In this document: piece after piece, positions 8,440-17,019 of the stretch
Numbering within the stretch: the first letter of the stretch is position 1
Layout: each line of letters starts with the position of its first letter
Source of the DNA: Planctomycetota bacterium
Lineage (GTDB): Bacteria > Planctomycetota > PLA2
Assembly: GCA_027297745.1 (NCBI GenBank)
Contig: JAPUHK010000184.1
Coordinates: 1-32,807 of the forward strand
Length of the DNA stretch: 32,807 nucleotides
Direction: 5' to 3'
The notes under the pieces: model-generated
What the model saw: only the letters and a program-made list of their open reading frames with translations
The model's database searches: none
Told to the model about the DNA's origin: nothing
Translations under genes and position numbers: made by a program

Positions 8440-9698
8440 AGTGGCTCCTGGGGCTGCTCACCAGCCACCTCGGCACCAAGCTAATGGCCTTGGTGCTGGC
8501 CGTCGTGCTCTACGCCTTCGTCCACCAGGGCCTGAGCGCGGAGCGGGAGTTCGACCTGCGGCTGCGCTTCGTGCTGGATCCGAGCCTCGACAAGGACTAC
8601 GTGCTGATGACCCCGCGCGTGGACGTGACCGGCCTCGTGCTGCAGGGCCTGCGCGAGAAGCTGGACGCGTGGGAGGACGGCCAGTCCAAGCCGCCCGAGA
8701 TCGAGATCAGCGTCGACAAGACCTTCATCGGCCGCTACCGGCGCGGCGACGCCGCCATCATCGTGCCGATGACGACGGGTTTCTTTGAAGACAACAAGAT
8801 CTTCGCGCGGGCGGAGATCACCGCGAAGAGCGTCCCGCCCGCCGGCGCCGATCTGGAGATCGACCTGCGGCGGGTGATCACCTTCGACCTGACCATCGGC
8901 GACAAGGAGCTACCCAACCTGGATCTCGCCGACGGAAGCGCCTTCTCCCCCGTAGGCGGTGGCGGCCGGCGCGTGAATCCCAAGTTCAGGTCTCCCGACA
9001 ATGGCAAGGTGATCCTCTCCGGACCGGCGCAGAGGCTCCGCGGCGTCCGCGACCAAAACCCGAAGCTGTACGTGATGCTGCGGGACGTCAACGACGTCAT
9101 CGAGGAAGAACGCGCGACACTGATCAAGCCCGAGGCGACGATACGGACGAATCCGTTCCGTATCGACTGGCGCGGAAGCGGCCTGCCCGACAACAAGGGA
9201 GACCGCGAGTTGTTGCGCGTCGAGCAACCGCAGGAAGCGACGGTCGAAGACCTCCACAAGGAGATCTGGATCGAATTCCAGATCCAGCAGGCCAAGGAGA
9301 AGGTGACCGTCAAGACCATGCGGCTCCACGTAGACGTGCCGGGCAACGTGCTGCTCGGCGCGCAGCTAAAGGGGTTCCTGGACAAATACGAGCTGCAGAG
9401 AGAGAGCATCGCGCTCACACCGAGCCCCGACTGGACGACCTGCGAGGTGCACCTGCGCGTGCCCAAGAGCCTGAGCGACAAGGGGGAGTTCGTGCGCAGC
9501 GACCGCTTCAAGGTCGTGATCGAGTTGCCGGACCCGGCAGGGTGGAAGGACGGCAACGACATCGAGGCCCTGGTCAGGCTGGCCCCGATCGACCCGGCCG
9601 ACTTCGAATCCGCACGGATCCTGCAGCAGATCGAGATCGCCCTGAACGAGGGCGAGCAGGCGCCGCCCAGGGTCCGCTTCAGGTCGAAGGCGGGCTGA
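8436..9698 (+). CDS. YbbR/CdaR-like protein, probable CdaA partner
   Basis: Extracytoplasmic protein anchored by one N-terminal membrane helix (LMALVLAVVLYAFVHQ, about residues 16-31); the start MKWLLGLLTSHLGTKLMALVLAV closely follows the usual YbbR opening (N-W-x-LK-hhSLxxA-like pattern). The remaining roughly 385 residues are beta-rich, with repeated blocks compatible with YbbR domains (for example VILSGPAQRLRGVRDQN), but the repeats are weakly conserved. CdaR proteins bind and modulate CdaA. The ATG overlaps the cdaA stop (ATGA), strong support for joint function. It is longer than the minimal YbbR protein. The function call rests on position plus N-terminal pattern; the C-terminal half is not recognised. 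Confidence 0.75.
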   Translation: MKWLLGLLTSHLGTKLMALVLAVVLYAFVHQGLSAEREFDLRLRFVLDPSLDKDYVLMTPRVDVTGLVLQGLREKLDAWEDGQSKPPEIEISVDKTFIGRYRRGDAAIIVPMTTGFFEDNKIFARAEITAKSVPPAGADLEIDLRRVITFDLTIGDKELPNLDLADGSAFSPVGGGGRRVNPKFRSPDNGKVILSGPAQRLRGVRDQNPKLYVMLRDVNDVIEEERATLIKPEATIRTNPFRIDWRGSGLPDNKGDRELLRVEQPQEATVEDLHKEIWIEFQIQQAKEKVTVKTMRLHVDVPGNVLLGAQLKGFLDKYELQRESIALTPSPDWTTCEVHLRVPKSLSDKGEFVRSDRFKVVIELPDPAGWKDGNDIEALVRLAPIDPADFESARILQQIEIALNEGEQAPPRVRFRSKAG

Positions 9699-9724
9699 CC
9701 GCCGGCGTGGCCGTCCGCGATCCG

Positions 9725-9760
9725 CCCCGGGCTCGCTCCGTAGTGCGGGTCCGCCCGGGG
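9725..9760 (+). other. Inverted repeat between the YbbR gene and tsaB
   Basis: An 8-bp perfect inverted repeat, CCCCGGGC (9725-9732) and GCCCGGGG (9753-9760), flanks a 20-nt loop in the 105-nt gap before tsaB. No T-run follows, so termination would have to be of a non-standard type. The rest of the gap shows no recognised motif. Confidence 0.4.
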
Positions 9761-9803
9761 CCGACGGGGCCGGCCAGCGGGTAGCTGATAGCCTCTCCTT
9801 CGC

Positions 9804-10466
9804 ATGCGTGTCCTGGCCATCGATCTGTCCGGCGCCGGCGGTGGTGCGGCCCTGCTGACGCCGGAGGGCGTACAGAGCGCCGTGCTCCCCGTCGAAGTGC
9901 GGCGCGGGCGCGACCTGCTGCTGGCGGTGAAGGGCCTGCTCGGCGGACAGGGCGTGGACGACCTCGACCTCGTGGCCTGCGGCATCGGCCCCGGGTCTTT
10001 CACCGGGATTCGTATCGCCGTCTCTACGGTCGCCACCCTGGCCTACGCAGCGGAGCTGCCCGTGCTCGGCGTGGGCTCGCTGCACGGGGTGGCCACAAAC
10101 GCGCCGGCGGAGGCCGAGTGGGTGCTCGCCGCGCTCGACGCCCGCCGCGATCACGTTTTCTGCGCGCTTTTCCGGCGCACAACGGAAGGGCTCGAGCTGC
10201 AGGGCGACTACCGGCACGTCCCGGCCGCCGAAGCCGCGGCCGGCTTGCCCGGGGACGCGTTCATCGTCGGCGACGCGTACTCACGCTATGCGGAGGTGTT
10301 CGGAGGCTTCGGCGGCACGCCGGAAGCGCATCCCCGCCCGGGGGTCATCGCCAGCGTCGCGGCCGCGCGTTTCGAAGCCGGCGAGCGTGAGGACCCGGTC
10401 GATCTGCGCCCGCTGTACTTGCGTCTGTCCGATCCGGAAGTGCGCCGGAGCGGGCGGGAGTCCTAG
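9804..10466 (+). CDS. tsaB: tRNA threonylcarbamoyladenosine modification protein TsaB
   Basis: Inactive paralogue of TsaD that forms the TsaBDE complex needed to place threonylcarbamoyl on A37 of ANN-decoding tRNAs. The 220-residue ASKHA-fold protein has the typical N-terminus (MRVLAIDLSGAGGGAALL), the family hallmark GPGSFTGIRI (about 62-71) and LPVLGVGSLHGVA; LDARRDHVFCALF matches the later strand of the fold. The C-terminus ends VDLRPLYLRLSDPEVRR, the usual P-x-Y-L-R ending. No Shine-Dalgarno sequence is seen before ATG 9804. It follows the YbbR gene by 105 nt in a position where glmM is often found, and precedes alr. Confidence 0.92.
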   Translation: MRVLAIDLSGAGGGAALLTPEGVQSAVLPVEVRRGRDLLLAVKGLLGGQGVDDLDLVACGIGPGSFTGIRIAVSTVATLAYAAELPVLGVGSLHGVATNAPAEAEWVLAALDARRDHVFCALFRRTTEGLELQGDYRHVPAAEAAAGLPGDAFIVGDAYSRYAEVFGGFGGTPEAHPRPGVIASVAAARFEAGEREDPVDLRPLYLRLSDPEVRRSGRES

Positions 10467-10499
10467 CCGAACGCAACGCACGCGAGCTTCAGGGTCGCG

Positions 10500-10505
10500 T
10501 ATAAT
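10500..10505 (+). promoter_or_regulatory. Candidate -10 box for alr
   Basis: TATAAT, a perfect -10 match and rare in such GC-rich sequence, sits 34 nt after tsaB and about 95 nt before the alr ATG. No good -35 is seen 16-18 nt upstream. A small hairpin (GTCCG TCCG CGGAC) lies in the presumed leader. Confidence 0.4.
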
Positions 10506-10599
10506 TCACACGCGCCGCCCACGCACCCATTCACGTCCGTCCGCGGACCTAATCTAAGATGCGACCTGCACGGTCTTGCGCATTTACGGTGAGGGAACA

Positions 10600-11814
10600 A
10601 TGCCCCACGAACGTGTCTGGGCTGAGATCGATCTCGACGCGATCACGCACAACCTGAGCTACATCCGTTCCATCGTCGGCCAGCAGCGAGGCCTGATCGC
10701 CATCGTCAAGGCCAACGCTTACGGGCACGGGGCGGTGCCGGTCGCCTGGCACCTGGCCTCGTTGGGGGCCAGCATGCTGGGCGTCGGGGACTCCCAGGAG
10801 GCCATCGAGCTGCGCCGTGCGGGGATCTCCATCCCCACGCTCGTGCTGGGCGCCATCGTGCGCGGCGAGCTCGGCGACGTGGTGGCGCACGACATTGCCG
10901 TGACCGTGCACAGCGCGGAGCGCATCCGCCTGCTGGAGCGGGAGGCGCGCCGCATCGGGCGGCAGGTCTCCGTGCATCTGAAGATCGACACCGGCATGGC
11001 CCGCCTCGGCTGCCGCCCGAGCCGCGCTCTCGACCTGGCGCGGCTGATCCACGAGGCCGGGCACCTGCGGCTCGACGGCCTGTGCTCGCACTTCAGCTCC
11101 GTGGGTCCGCCGGACGCCGGCAACGACGCCTTCACGCAGCAGCAGGTCAAGCTGTTCGACCGGGTCTGCGGCGAGATCCGCGACGCCGGCATCTCGCTGC
11201 CGCGGCGCCATGCGGCGGCGTCGAGCGCGATCCTCGGGCGCATCGCCGACCACCTCGACGACGTGCGCCCCGGACTGGTGTTGTACGGCTATGCTCCCGG
11301 TTGGGAGGCGGAGAAGGATCTCCGGCCCGCCTTGAGCCTGAAGACCCAGGTGATCTTCCTGAAAGACCTGCCGCGCGGGACCCCCATCGGCTATGGCCGC
11401 GAACACACGACCGCGAAGCGCACGCGCATAGCCACGTTGCCCGTCGGCTACAACGACGGGTACGCGTTCCGGCTCGGTGGCCGCGCGGACGTGCTGATCC
11501 GCGGACACCGTGCGCCCGTCGTCGGCCGCGTATCCATGGACTACCTGACGGTCGACGTCGGCGGTATTCCCGGCGTCAGCGTCGGAGACGAGGTCGTGCT
11601 GATCGGGAGATCGGGCGACGAGCAGGTGACCGCGCCCGATCTGGCGCGGCGCGCGGAGACGATCGTCTACGAGATCCTGACCCGGCTGGGCAAGCGGGTG
11701 CAGCGCATCTACCGCGGCGGCGCGGGGCCCTCCCAGCACTCAGATCCCCAAGAACGGGGCTTTGGCATCCTCCGCAGGCCGGACCTTGAGGAGATTTCTC
11801 GAACCACCCGATAA
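10600..11814 (+). CDS. alr: Alanine racemase
   Basis: PLP-dependent racemase that makes D-alanine for peptidoglycan. The N-terminal barrel carries the PLP-binding KANAYGHG with the Schiff-base lysine at residue 37; KIDTGMARLGC and the catalytic-tyrosine region (VGYNDGYAFRLGG, then GRVSMDYLTVDV) are present. ATG 10600 was chosen because AGGG lies about 5 nt upstream; an in-frame TTG at 10576 has no such site. The 404 residues are about 30 more than usual, the excess being a C-terminal tail after VQRIYRGG (SQHSDPQERGFGILRRPD) that is not part of the known fold. It is followed after 54 nt by the AsmA-like gene. Confidence 0.95.
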   Translation: MPHERVWAEIDLDAITHNLSYIRSIVGQQRGLIAIVKANAYGHGAVPVAWHLASLGASMLGVGDSQEAIELRRAGISIPTLVLGAIVRGELGDVVAHDIAVTVHSAERIRLLEREARRIGRQVSVHLKIDTGMARLGCRPSRALDLARLIHEAGHLRLDGLCSHFSSVGPPDAGNDAFTQQQVKLFDRVCGEIRDAGISLPRRHAAASSAILGRIADHLDDVRPGLVLYGYAPGWEAEKDLRPALSLKTQVIFLKDLPRGTPIGYGREHTTAKRTRIATLPVGYNDGYAFRLGGRADVLIRGHRAPVVGRVSMDYLTVDVGGIPGVSVGDEVVLIGRSGDEQVTAPDLARRAETIVYEILTRLGKRVQRIYRGGAGPSQHSDPQERGFGILRRPDLEEISRTTR

Positions 11815-11868
11815 TGGGAACGGAGCCCCGGACTCCGGCTGCGGCGTCGGGGCCGCTGAGGTCAACCT

Positions 11869-14800
11869 GTGCGCCGCAAACGTCTGATCCTAGGCCGGGC
11901 CGTCGTGCTCCTGATCGTGGGGGGCGTGATCGGCCTGACGCTCTTCCTGGCCCGCCATCTCAGCCCGGCCAATCTTCAACGCCAGGTGCGCGACGCGCTC
12001 GGGCAGGTGTTCAGCGCCGAGATCAACATGCAAGTGGAGCTGGCCTTGGAGAGCGGCATCGAGCTGCGCAAGCTGCGTGTGTTGTACAAGGACGGCGAGC
12101 CTGCCATCGAGATCGAGCGCGCGGTCTTGTACGTGGACAAGGAGCGGCTGCTGCAGGGCGTGGTCGAGATCCCGCAAGTCGACGTGTACGGCCTGACGGT
12201 GCGCCTGCGCCCGGATCCTGACCTGGACGGCATGCCCGGCCTGCCGGGCATCCTGCGTCCGCCGGAAGGACCGATGAAACGCAGCGAGCTGCCCATCATC
12301 CGCGTCCGGAAAGGGACCGAGCACAGCCGCATCGAGATCACGGACGCGCCCTTTGTGCAGTCACAGCGGCGGCTCGACTTCCGCATCAAGAGCTTCGAGG
12401 GGCGGCAGGACGGCGCGCAGTACATCGTCTACGTGGAGCTCGAAGAGCCCAACCTCGGCAACATCTCCGTCACGCTCTCGTACGACCACGCGGAAGACAC
12501 GATCGCCAGCCGCACGCAGTTGCACGGCGTGGACCTCCCCACCGTCCTGAGGCTGGCCGGCGTGGACGTGCTGCGCTCGCCGGCCGTCGACGTCCAGCTG
12601 GAGGAGGGCCAGGCTACGGGCCTGATCGAGTGGACCTTCGCGTTGCAGAGCCACGACGACGACCGTTTCCGCGCCTGGGCCGACCTCAGCGGGATCGCGG
12701 GCCGCATCGGGGACGCCTCGCGAGCCCCGAACATGGACGCCCTGCCGCGCCTCAAGAACGGCAAGGCCCACCTGGTGCTCGAAGAGGGCATGCTGCTCCT
12801 GCACCGCTTCGAGGCCGACTACGAAAGCCCGCGAGGAGAGCGCGGGCTATTGCGCCTCGCCCTGGACGAACAGGGGGAGCCGGAGACCGGCCGCATCCCG
12901 CTGCGCGACGGCGCAGGGCGGCAGCGGTTGCACTTTGTCGGCAAGAACATCACCGCGACTACGGACGATTTGAGGCTGCTGCTCGCGCCCGAGTCCGGAC
13001 CGCAGATCCTCGACCGCTACAACCCGGCCGGAACCTTCGACTTCGACCTGCTATTGGGTGAGTCGCCGCAGGGCGAGGCGGTGCTCGAGGCCGTGCTGGA
13101 ATTCCGCAACGGCTACTTGCGCTACGACGGCCGCCTGCTGGACCCGGCCACGGGCAAGCGCGAGGGCTTCCCCTACCCCCTCGACCGCTGCCGCGGAAAG
13201 CTCGAGGTGCGCACGAACGTGCCGACCGAGTACGGACCCGCGCGCGAGCTGATCTTCACCGGCATCCGCGGCTATCACGCCATCCGCGACCCGGCGCCGG
13301 ACGGCCCCAAGGATGCGCTGTTCGTGATGAACGGACACATCACCACGTATCAGTTCGACCCCTCCGAGCCCGAGACCGTCGACCTCACGATCGTGGGCCG
13401 CAACCTCCCCATCGACCAGGACCTGCACGCAGCGTTCGCCAAGAACGTGAACGGCGTCCCTTACGAGGACTTCGAGTTCTCGGGCATGGCGACGCGGGTC
13501 GGGGTGCACATCCTGCGCAGCGCGCACGAGGACGACACGACCTACGCGCACTACGACATCACGCTGAAGGACTGCTCGATCGCCTACAAGCCCTTCCCCC
13601 TTCATGTGGTGCGCGTGTCGGGCAACGTCCGCGAGGACACGCTGCCGCTGGACCCGCAGGGCAAGCGCCTGAGCCGATTGGTCATCAAGAACATGACCGG
13701 CGAGCTGCAGGACGGCGGCACGCTCGAGGCCCACGGCGTGCTGCTGGAGCAACCGGACGGCACGTCCGAGCCGGACCTGCACGTCACCGGCCACGATCTG
13801 GAGCTCGGAGCGGACCTGCGGCGCGCGTTGCGCAGCACGGCCGGCGCCGGCGCGACGGTCACGCGCTTGTGGAATCAGCTGCGGCCGTCCGGGCGCGTCT
13901 ACGTCGAAGCGCGCATCCGCGACCTGAGCAGTCCGGAGCTGAACATCGATCTGGGCGGCCAAGTGCGGATCGCGGGCTACGGCGACGCGGAATGCCCGAT
14001 CGAGAAGCTGCGTGGACGCCTCATGCTCCAGAACGGCGTCTTCGTGCTCGAGGACGTGAGCGGGGAGCTCGGCTCCTCCTCCCTCAGCCTGAAGGGCGAG
14101 ATGGACCCGAACGGGGCCAGCCGCATGGAGGCATCGGTGCGCGGGCTCGTGTTCGACCCGCCCGTGCGCGACCTGATGGGCGCGCTCTTTCCGGGGGATG
14201 TCGCCGCGCTGGGGTTGCTCGAGCCGGGCGCGGAGTCGCGCGTGGACCTGGATTTCAAGGCGCAGCGCGCCACCGCCGACGAGCCCATGGTCTACACCGC
14301 CACCGCGCAAAACCTCCTGCTACGCCTGAGGATCGGGGACCGGCGCGTGGTCTTGCGCGGGGGCAGCGTCCACTTCGCGCAGGACCGCATAACGCTGCAC
14401 GACCTGGACCTGCGCGAGGGCAAGTCCTGGGTGCGCATCGAGCACGGCGTGCTCAACCTGCCGTGGAGGCGGGGCGGAAAGCTGCTGCTGGACGCCCGCG
14501 ACCTCAAACCCGAGGGCCACCTCTCCCAGATCTTCGCGGACAGCGCCCGCGAGGCGCTCGGAGACGAGGTGCGTGTCGATCTCGAGGACTTCGAGATCAG
14601 CATGCGCCCCGCGTCGCGGCGCCTGGTGCTGGCGGGCGGCATAGACGTGCGGCGGATCCGGCTCCCCCGGGGCGGCGAGCCCGAGGCGATCGAGCCGACC
14701 GGCGCCTACGAGCTGTCTCCCCTCACCATTGCGCTGCCGGAGCAGCCGGGCGACCCCGTTCAGTTCTTCGGCCTGATCCGTTTCCGCGGAGTGCGGCCGC

Positions 14801-15669
14801 GCACGACTCTGGAGCTCACCGACCTCTCGGGCCTGATGTTCGTGGCCCAGGGGACGGTAGGTGATGGGGGCGTGTACATCCGAGGCGCGATGCGCGAGAC
14901 GAGCATGCTGTTCCGCGGCCGGCGCATCGAGCAGGCATCCTTGGACCTCACGGTCGACAAAGACTACATCCGCCTGGACGACATCGAGGCCCGCTTCTAC
15001 GACGGGACGCTGACGGGGACCGTCGAGGCGAACATCGCGGACCCCTTCGCCTACGAGGTGGACGTGCAGCTGCGCGACGTGGACCTGGGCCTGCTGACGC
15101 GTGGGGACATGCCGCGCACCGAGCGCATCTCGGGCGTGCTCGACGCGGACCTGCTGCTCGCGGCTCCCAGCGGCGACCCGCGCCACTTGTCGGGGCGCGG
15201 ACACATCAGCGTGCGCGACGGCGCGCTGCTCGACGTGCCCTTGTTGCGCCCGCTCTTCGCGGTCCTGAGGCGGGTCACGCCGATCAAGAGCCGCCCGCGC
15301 TTCAACAAGGGCATAGTGGAATTCACCATGACCGGGGAGCAGATCGAGATCACCCGGCTGCACCTCTCGAGCGGAGTCAACGACATCAAGGCCTCCGGCA
15401 CGATCTCGGTGTACGGCGACCTCGACCTGCAGATCAAGCCGCAGGTCACGCGCATCATCGATATGCCCGGGCTCTTGCAGACGCCGCTCTTCGCATGGGT
15501 CGGCAAGCTGTGGAACAAGGCCGTGTACGAGATCCGCCTGGAGGGAACGCTGAGCAACCCCGAGCTGATCACCCGCGGCCTGCCGTTCATGGCGCGCGAG
15601 CGCAGGAAGTACACGGAATCCAGCCATCCATTGAAAGCGCAACGGATGGGGCTGGGGCTGTTGCCTTAG
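11869..15669 (+). CDS. Large AsmA-like membrane-anchored protein
   Basis: A 1,266-residue protein with one N-terminal membrane helix (about 8-28, RAVVLLIVGGVIGLTLFLAR) and a very long periplasmic beta-rich body. The AsmA/TamB/YhdP superfamily forms long grooves that carry phospholipid between the membranes. Supporting pattern: the anchor leads into a chorein-like start (LESGIELRKLRVLYKDGEPAIEIERAVLYVD), repeated 'LRGRLMLQNGVFVLEDVSGELG' and 'LTGTVEANIADPFAYEVDVQLRDVDL' type strands, and the C-terminal AsmA region (FNKGIVEFTMTGEQIEITRLHLSS, then GDLDLQIKPQVTRI, and IRLEGTLSNPELI). The GTG start has GAGGT about 7 nt upstream. Earlier in-frame starts are not coding-like. Lipid transport is inferred from family; substrate is unknown. 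Confidence 0.82.
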   Translation: MRRKRLILGRAVVLLIVGGVIGLTLFLARHLSPANLQRQVRDALGQVFSAEINMQVELALESGIELRKLRVLYKDGEPAIEIERAVLYVDKERLLQGVVEIPQVDVYGLTVRLRPDPDLDGMPGLPGILRPPEGPMKRSELPIIRVRKGTEHSRIEITDAPFVQSQRRLDFRIKSFEGRQDGAQYIVYVELEEPNLGNISVTLSYDHAEDTIASRTQLHGVDLPTVLRLAGVDVLRSPAVDVQLEEGQATGLIEWTFALQSHDDDRFRAWADLSGIAGRIGDASRAPNMDALPRLKNGKAHLVLEEGMLLLHRFEADYESPRGERGLLRLALDEQGEPETGRIPLRDGAGRQRLHFVGKNITATTDDLRLLLAPESGPQILDRYNPAGTFDFDLLLGESPQGEAVLEAVLEFRNGYLRYDGRLLDPATGKREGFPYPLDRCRGKLEVRTNVPTEYGPARELIFTGIRGYHAIRDPAPDGPKDALFVMNGHITTYQFDPSEPETVDLTIVGRNLPIDQDLHAAFAKNVNGVPYEDFEFSGMATRVGVHILRSAHEDDTTYAHYDITLKDCSIAYKPFPLHVVRVSGNVREDTLPLDPQGKRLSRLVIKNMTGELQDGGTLEAHGVLLEQPDGTSEPDLHVTGHDLELGADLRRALRSTAGAGATVTRLWNQLRPSGRVYVEARIRDLSSPELNIDLGGQVRIAGYGDAECPIEKLRGRLMLQNGVFVLEDVSGELGSSSLSLKGEMDPNGASRMEASVRGLVFDPPVRDLMGALFPGDVAALGLLEPGAESRVDLDFKAQRATADEPMVYTATAQNLLLRLRIGDRRVVLRGGSVHFAQDRITLHDLDLREGKSWVRIEHGVLNLPWRRGGKLLLDARDLKPEGHLSQIFADSAREALGDEVRVDLEDFEISMRPASRRLVLAGGIDVRRIRLPRGGEPEAIEPTGAYELSPLTIALPEQPGDPVQFFGLIRFRGVRPRTTLELTDLSGLMFVAQGTVGDGGVYIRGAMRETSMLFRGRRIEQASLDLTVDKDYIRLDDIEARFYDGTLTGTVEANIADPFAYEVDVQLRDVDLGLLTRGDMPRTERISGVLDADLLLAAPSGDPRHLSGRGHISVRDGALLDVPLLRPLFAVLRRVTPIKSRPRFNKGIVEFTMTGEQIEITRLHLSSGVNDIKASGTISVYGDLDLQIKPQVTRIIDMPGLLQTPLFAWVGKLWNKAVYEIRLEGTLSNPELITRGLPFMARERRKYTESSHPLKAQRMGLGLLP

Positions 15670-15700
15670 CCGGCGTTGTGCCGCCACCGTCGTCCGGAAC

Positions 15701-15781
15701 GGAGGGCGGCCACACAGGGCCGCCCCTACAGGCAATCGGGCCCGTATCCTTGTAGGGGCGCCCCTAATATGGGCGCCCTCC
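15701..15781. repeat. Intergenic multi-hairpin repeat element
   Basis: An 81-bp compact palindromic element. GGAGGGCG (15701-15708) pairs with CGCCCTCC (15774-15781) at the ends. Inside are GGGCGGCC/GGCCGCCC (15704-15711 with 15718-15725), CCCCTACA/TGTAGGGG (15723-15730 with 15751-15758) and GGGCGCCC/GGGCGCCC (15756-15763 with 15771-15778). The arms overlap, so alternative folds compete. From memory, elements of the GTAGGGGCG...GGGCGCCC type recur between genes in many uncultured bacterial genomes; I cannot check copies here. It lies 32 nt after the AsmA-like gene and may act as its terminator. Confidence 0.8.
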
Positions 15782-15839
15782 CGCTCGACGACCCGTTGCG
15801 TCGCCTCCGTGCCGTTCGCTACACGCTCTTCCGGATCGC

Positions 15840-15845
15840 TATAAT
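15840..15845 (+). promoter_or_regulatory. Candidate -10 box immediately before manC
   Basis: A perfect TATAAT ends 9 nt before the GTG start of manC, with no Shine-Dalgarno sequence between them. Initiation 6-8 nt after the box would give a transcript with almost no leader. No clear -35 is seen. Confidence 0.5.
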
Positions 15846-15854
15846 CCTCGACGC

Positions 15855-16937
15855 GTGTCGGAAACCAACATCTTCGCGGTCGTGTTGGCGGGTGGGCGCG
15901 GCAAGCGCTTCTGGCCCGCCGGGCGCCACAGCCGGCCCAAGCAGCTGCTTGCCATCACAACCGAGCGGACCATGCTGGAGGAGACGCTGAGCCGCTGCTC
16001 CGGCTTGGCTCCGCCCGCGCAGATCCTCATCGTGACCAACAGCGCCCAGGCGGAGGCCGTCCGCAAGCTCTGCCCGGACATGGGCGAAGGCCAGGTCCTC
16101 GTCGAGCCGGCGATGCGCAATACGGCGGCCGCGATCGGGCTGGCCGCGCTGCACGTGCGCCGCGCGGATCCGGACGGGATCATGGTGATCCTGGCCGCCG
16201 ACCACGCCATCGAGCCGCGTGAGCGCTTCCTGGCCACCTTCCGGGCGGCCGCACGGCGCGCCGGCGAGGCGGACACGATTCTCGTCATCGGCATCCCGCC
16301 GACGGGTCCCGCCACCGGATACGGGTACATCGAGGCGGGCGAAGCCACGACCGAGATCGACGGCTATACCGTGCACCGCGTGTCGCGCTTCAAGGAGAAA
16401 CCGGACGCCGCCACCGCACACGCGCTCCTGGAGCAAAGCAGCACGTTTTGGAACTCGGGCACTTTCGTGGGCCGCGCCGCGACGCTGGTCGCGGCCTTCG
16501 AGGAGCATCTTCCCGACCACGCGCGCATCCTGGGCGAGATCGACGCCTGCCTGGCCAAGGGGGACCCGCCCCCGGCGGAGCTCTACGAGGCCTTCGAGAA
16601 CGTCCCGTTCGACGTAGGCATCGTGGAGAAGGCGCAGAACGTGGAGGTCATCCCCGCCGACTTCGAGTGGGACGACGTGGGCTCCTGGCTGGCGCTCGGC
16701 CGCATCCACCGCGCGGACCAGGAGGGCAACGTCGTGCGCGGCAAGCACGCGGGAATCGACACGCACAACTGCATCGTCGTGGGCGACGCGGACCACCTCG
16801 TCACGACGGTCGGGCTCGAGGACATGATCGTGATCCACACGCCGGACGCGACGCTGATCTGCCCGCGCGACCGGGCCGAGGACGTACGCCGGCTCGTGGA
16901 CCGGCTGGGCGAGCTGGGCCTCGATGACTACCTCTAG
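15855..16937 (+). CDS. manC: Mannose-1-phosphate guanylyltransferase
   Basis: Makes GDP-mannose from mannose-1-phosphate and GTP, feeding polysaccharide, O-antigen or glycan synthesis. The 360 residues correspond to the short, single-domain form without the C-terminal phosphomannose-isomerase domain. The nucleotidyltransferase start LAGGRGKRFWPAGRHSRPKQLL (about 11-32) has the family's FWP in place of the more general RLWP. Other signatures: VEPAMRNTAAAIGLAA, ILAADHAI, FKEKPD (sugar-binding), FWNSGTFVGRA and FDVGIVEKAQNVEVIPADFEWDDVGSW. The GTG start has no Shine-Dalgarno but a TATAAT 9 nt upstream. It follows the repeat element and probably starts its own unit, with ruvX 82 nt downstream. 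Confidence 0.93.
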   Translation: MSETNIFAVVLAGGRGKRFWPAGRHSRPKQLLAITTERTMLEETLSRCSGLAPPAQILIVTNSAQAEAVRKLCPDMGEGQVLVEPAMRNTAAAIGLAALHVRRADPDGIMVILAADHAIEPRERFLATFRAAARRAGEADTILVIGIPPTGPATGYGYIEAGEATTEIDGYTVHRVSRFKEKPDAATAHALLEQSSTFWNSGTFVGRAATLVAAFEEHLPDHARILGEIDACLAKGDPPPAELYEAFENVPFDVGIVEKAQNVEVIPADFEWDDVGSWLALGRIHRADQEGNVVRGKHAGIDTHNCIVVGDADHLVTTVGLEDMIVIHTPDATLICPRDRAEDVRRLVDRLGELGLDDYL

Positions 16938-17019
16938 TGACCGAATCCTCTCGGGTGCGCACCTATGCGTGCGCCCTCCCGCTCGACCGGCCGTTGGAAG
17001 CGCCGGAGGCTGAGCTCGG

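Noticed and set aside
13051-15735. Open frames on the minus strand opposite the AsmA-like gene
   Set aside because: Their protein is low-complexity and antisense to a gene with a clear start and membrane anchor.
15676-15990. Possible 104-codon gene across the multi-hairpin repeat
   Set aside because: It reads through the palindromic element and into manC in the wrong frame, with no ribosome-binding site.
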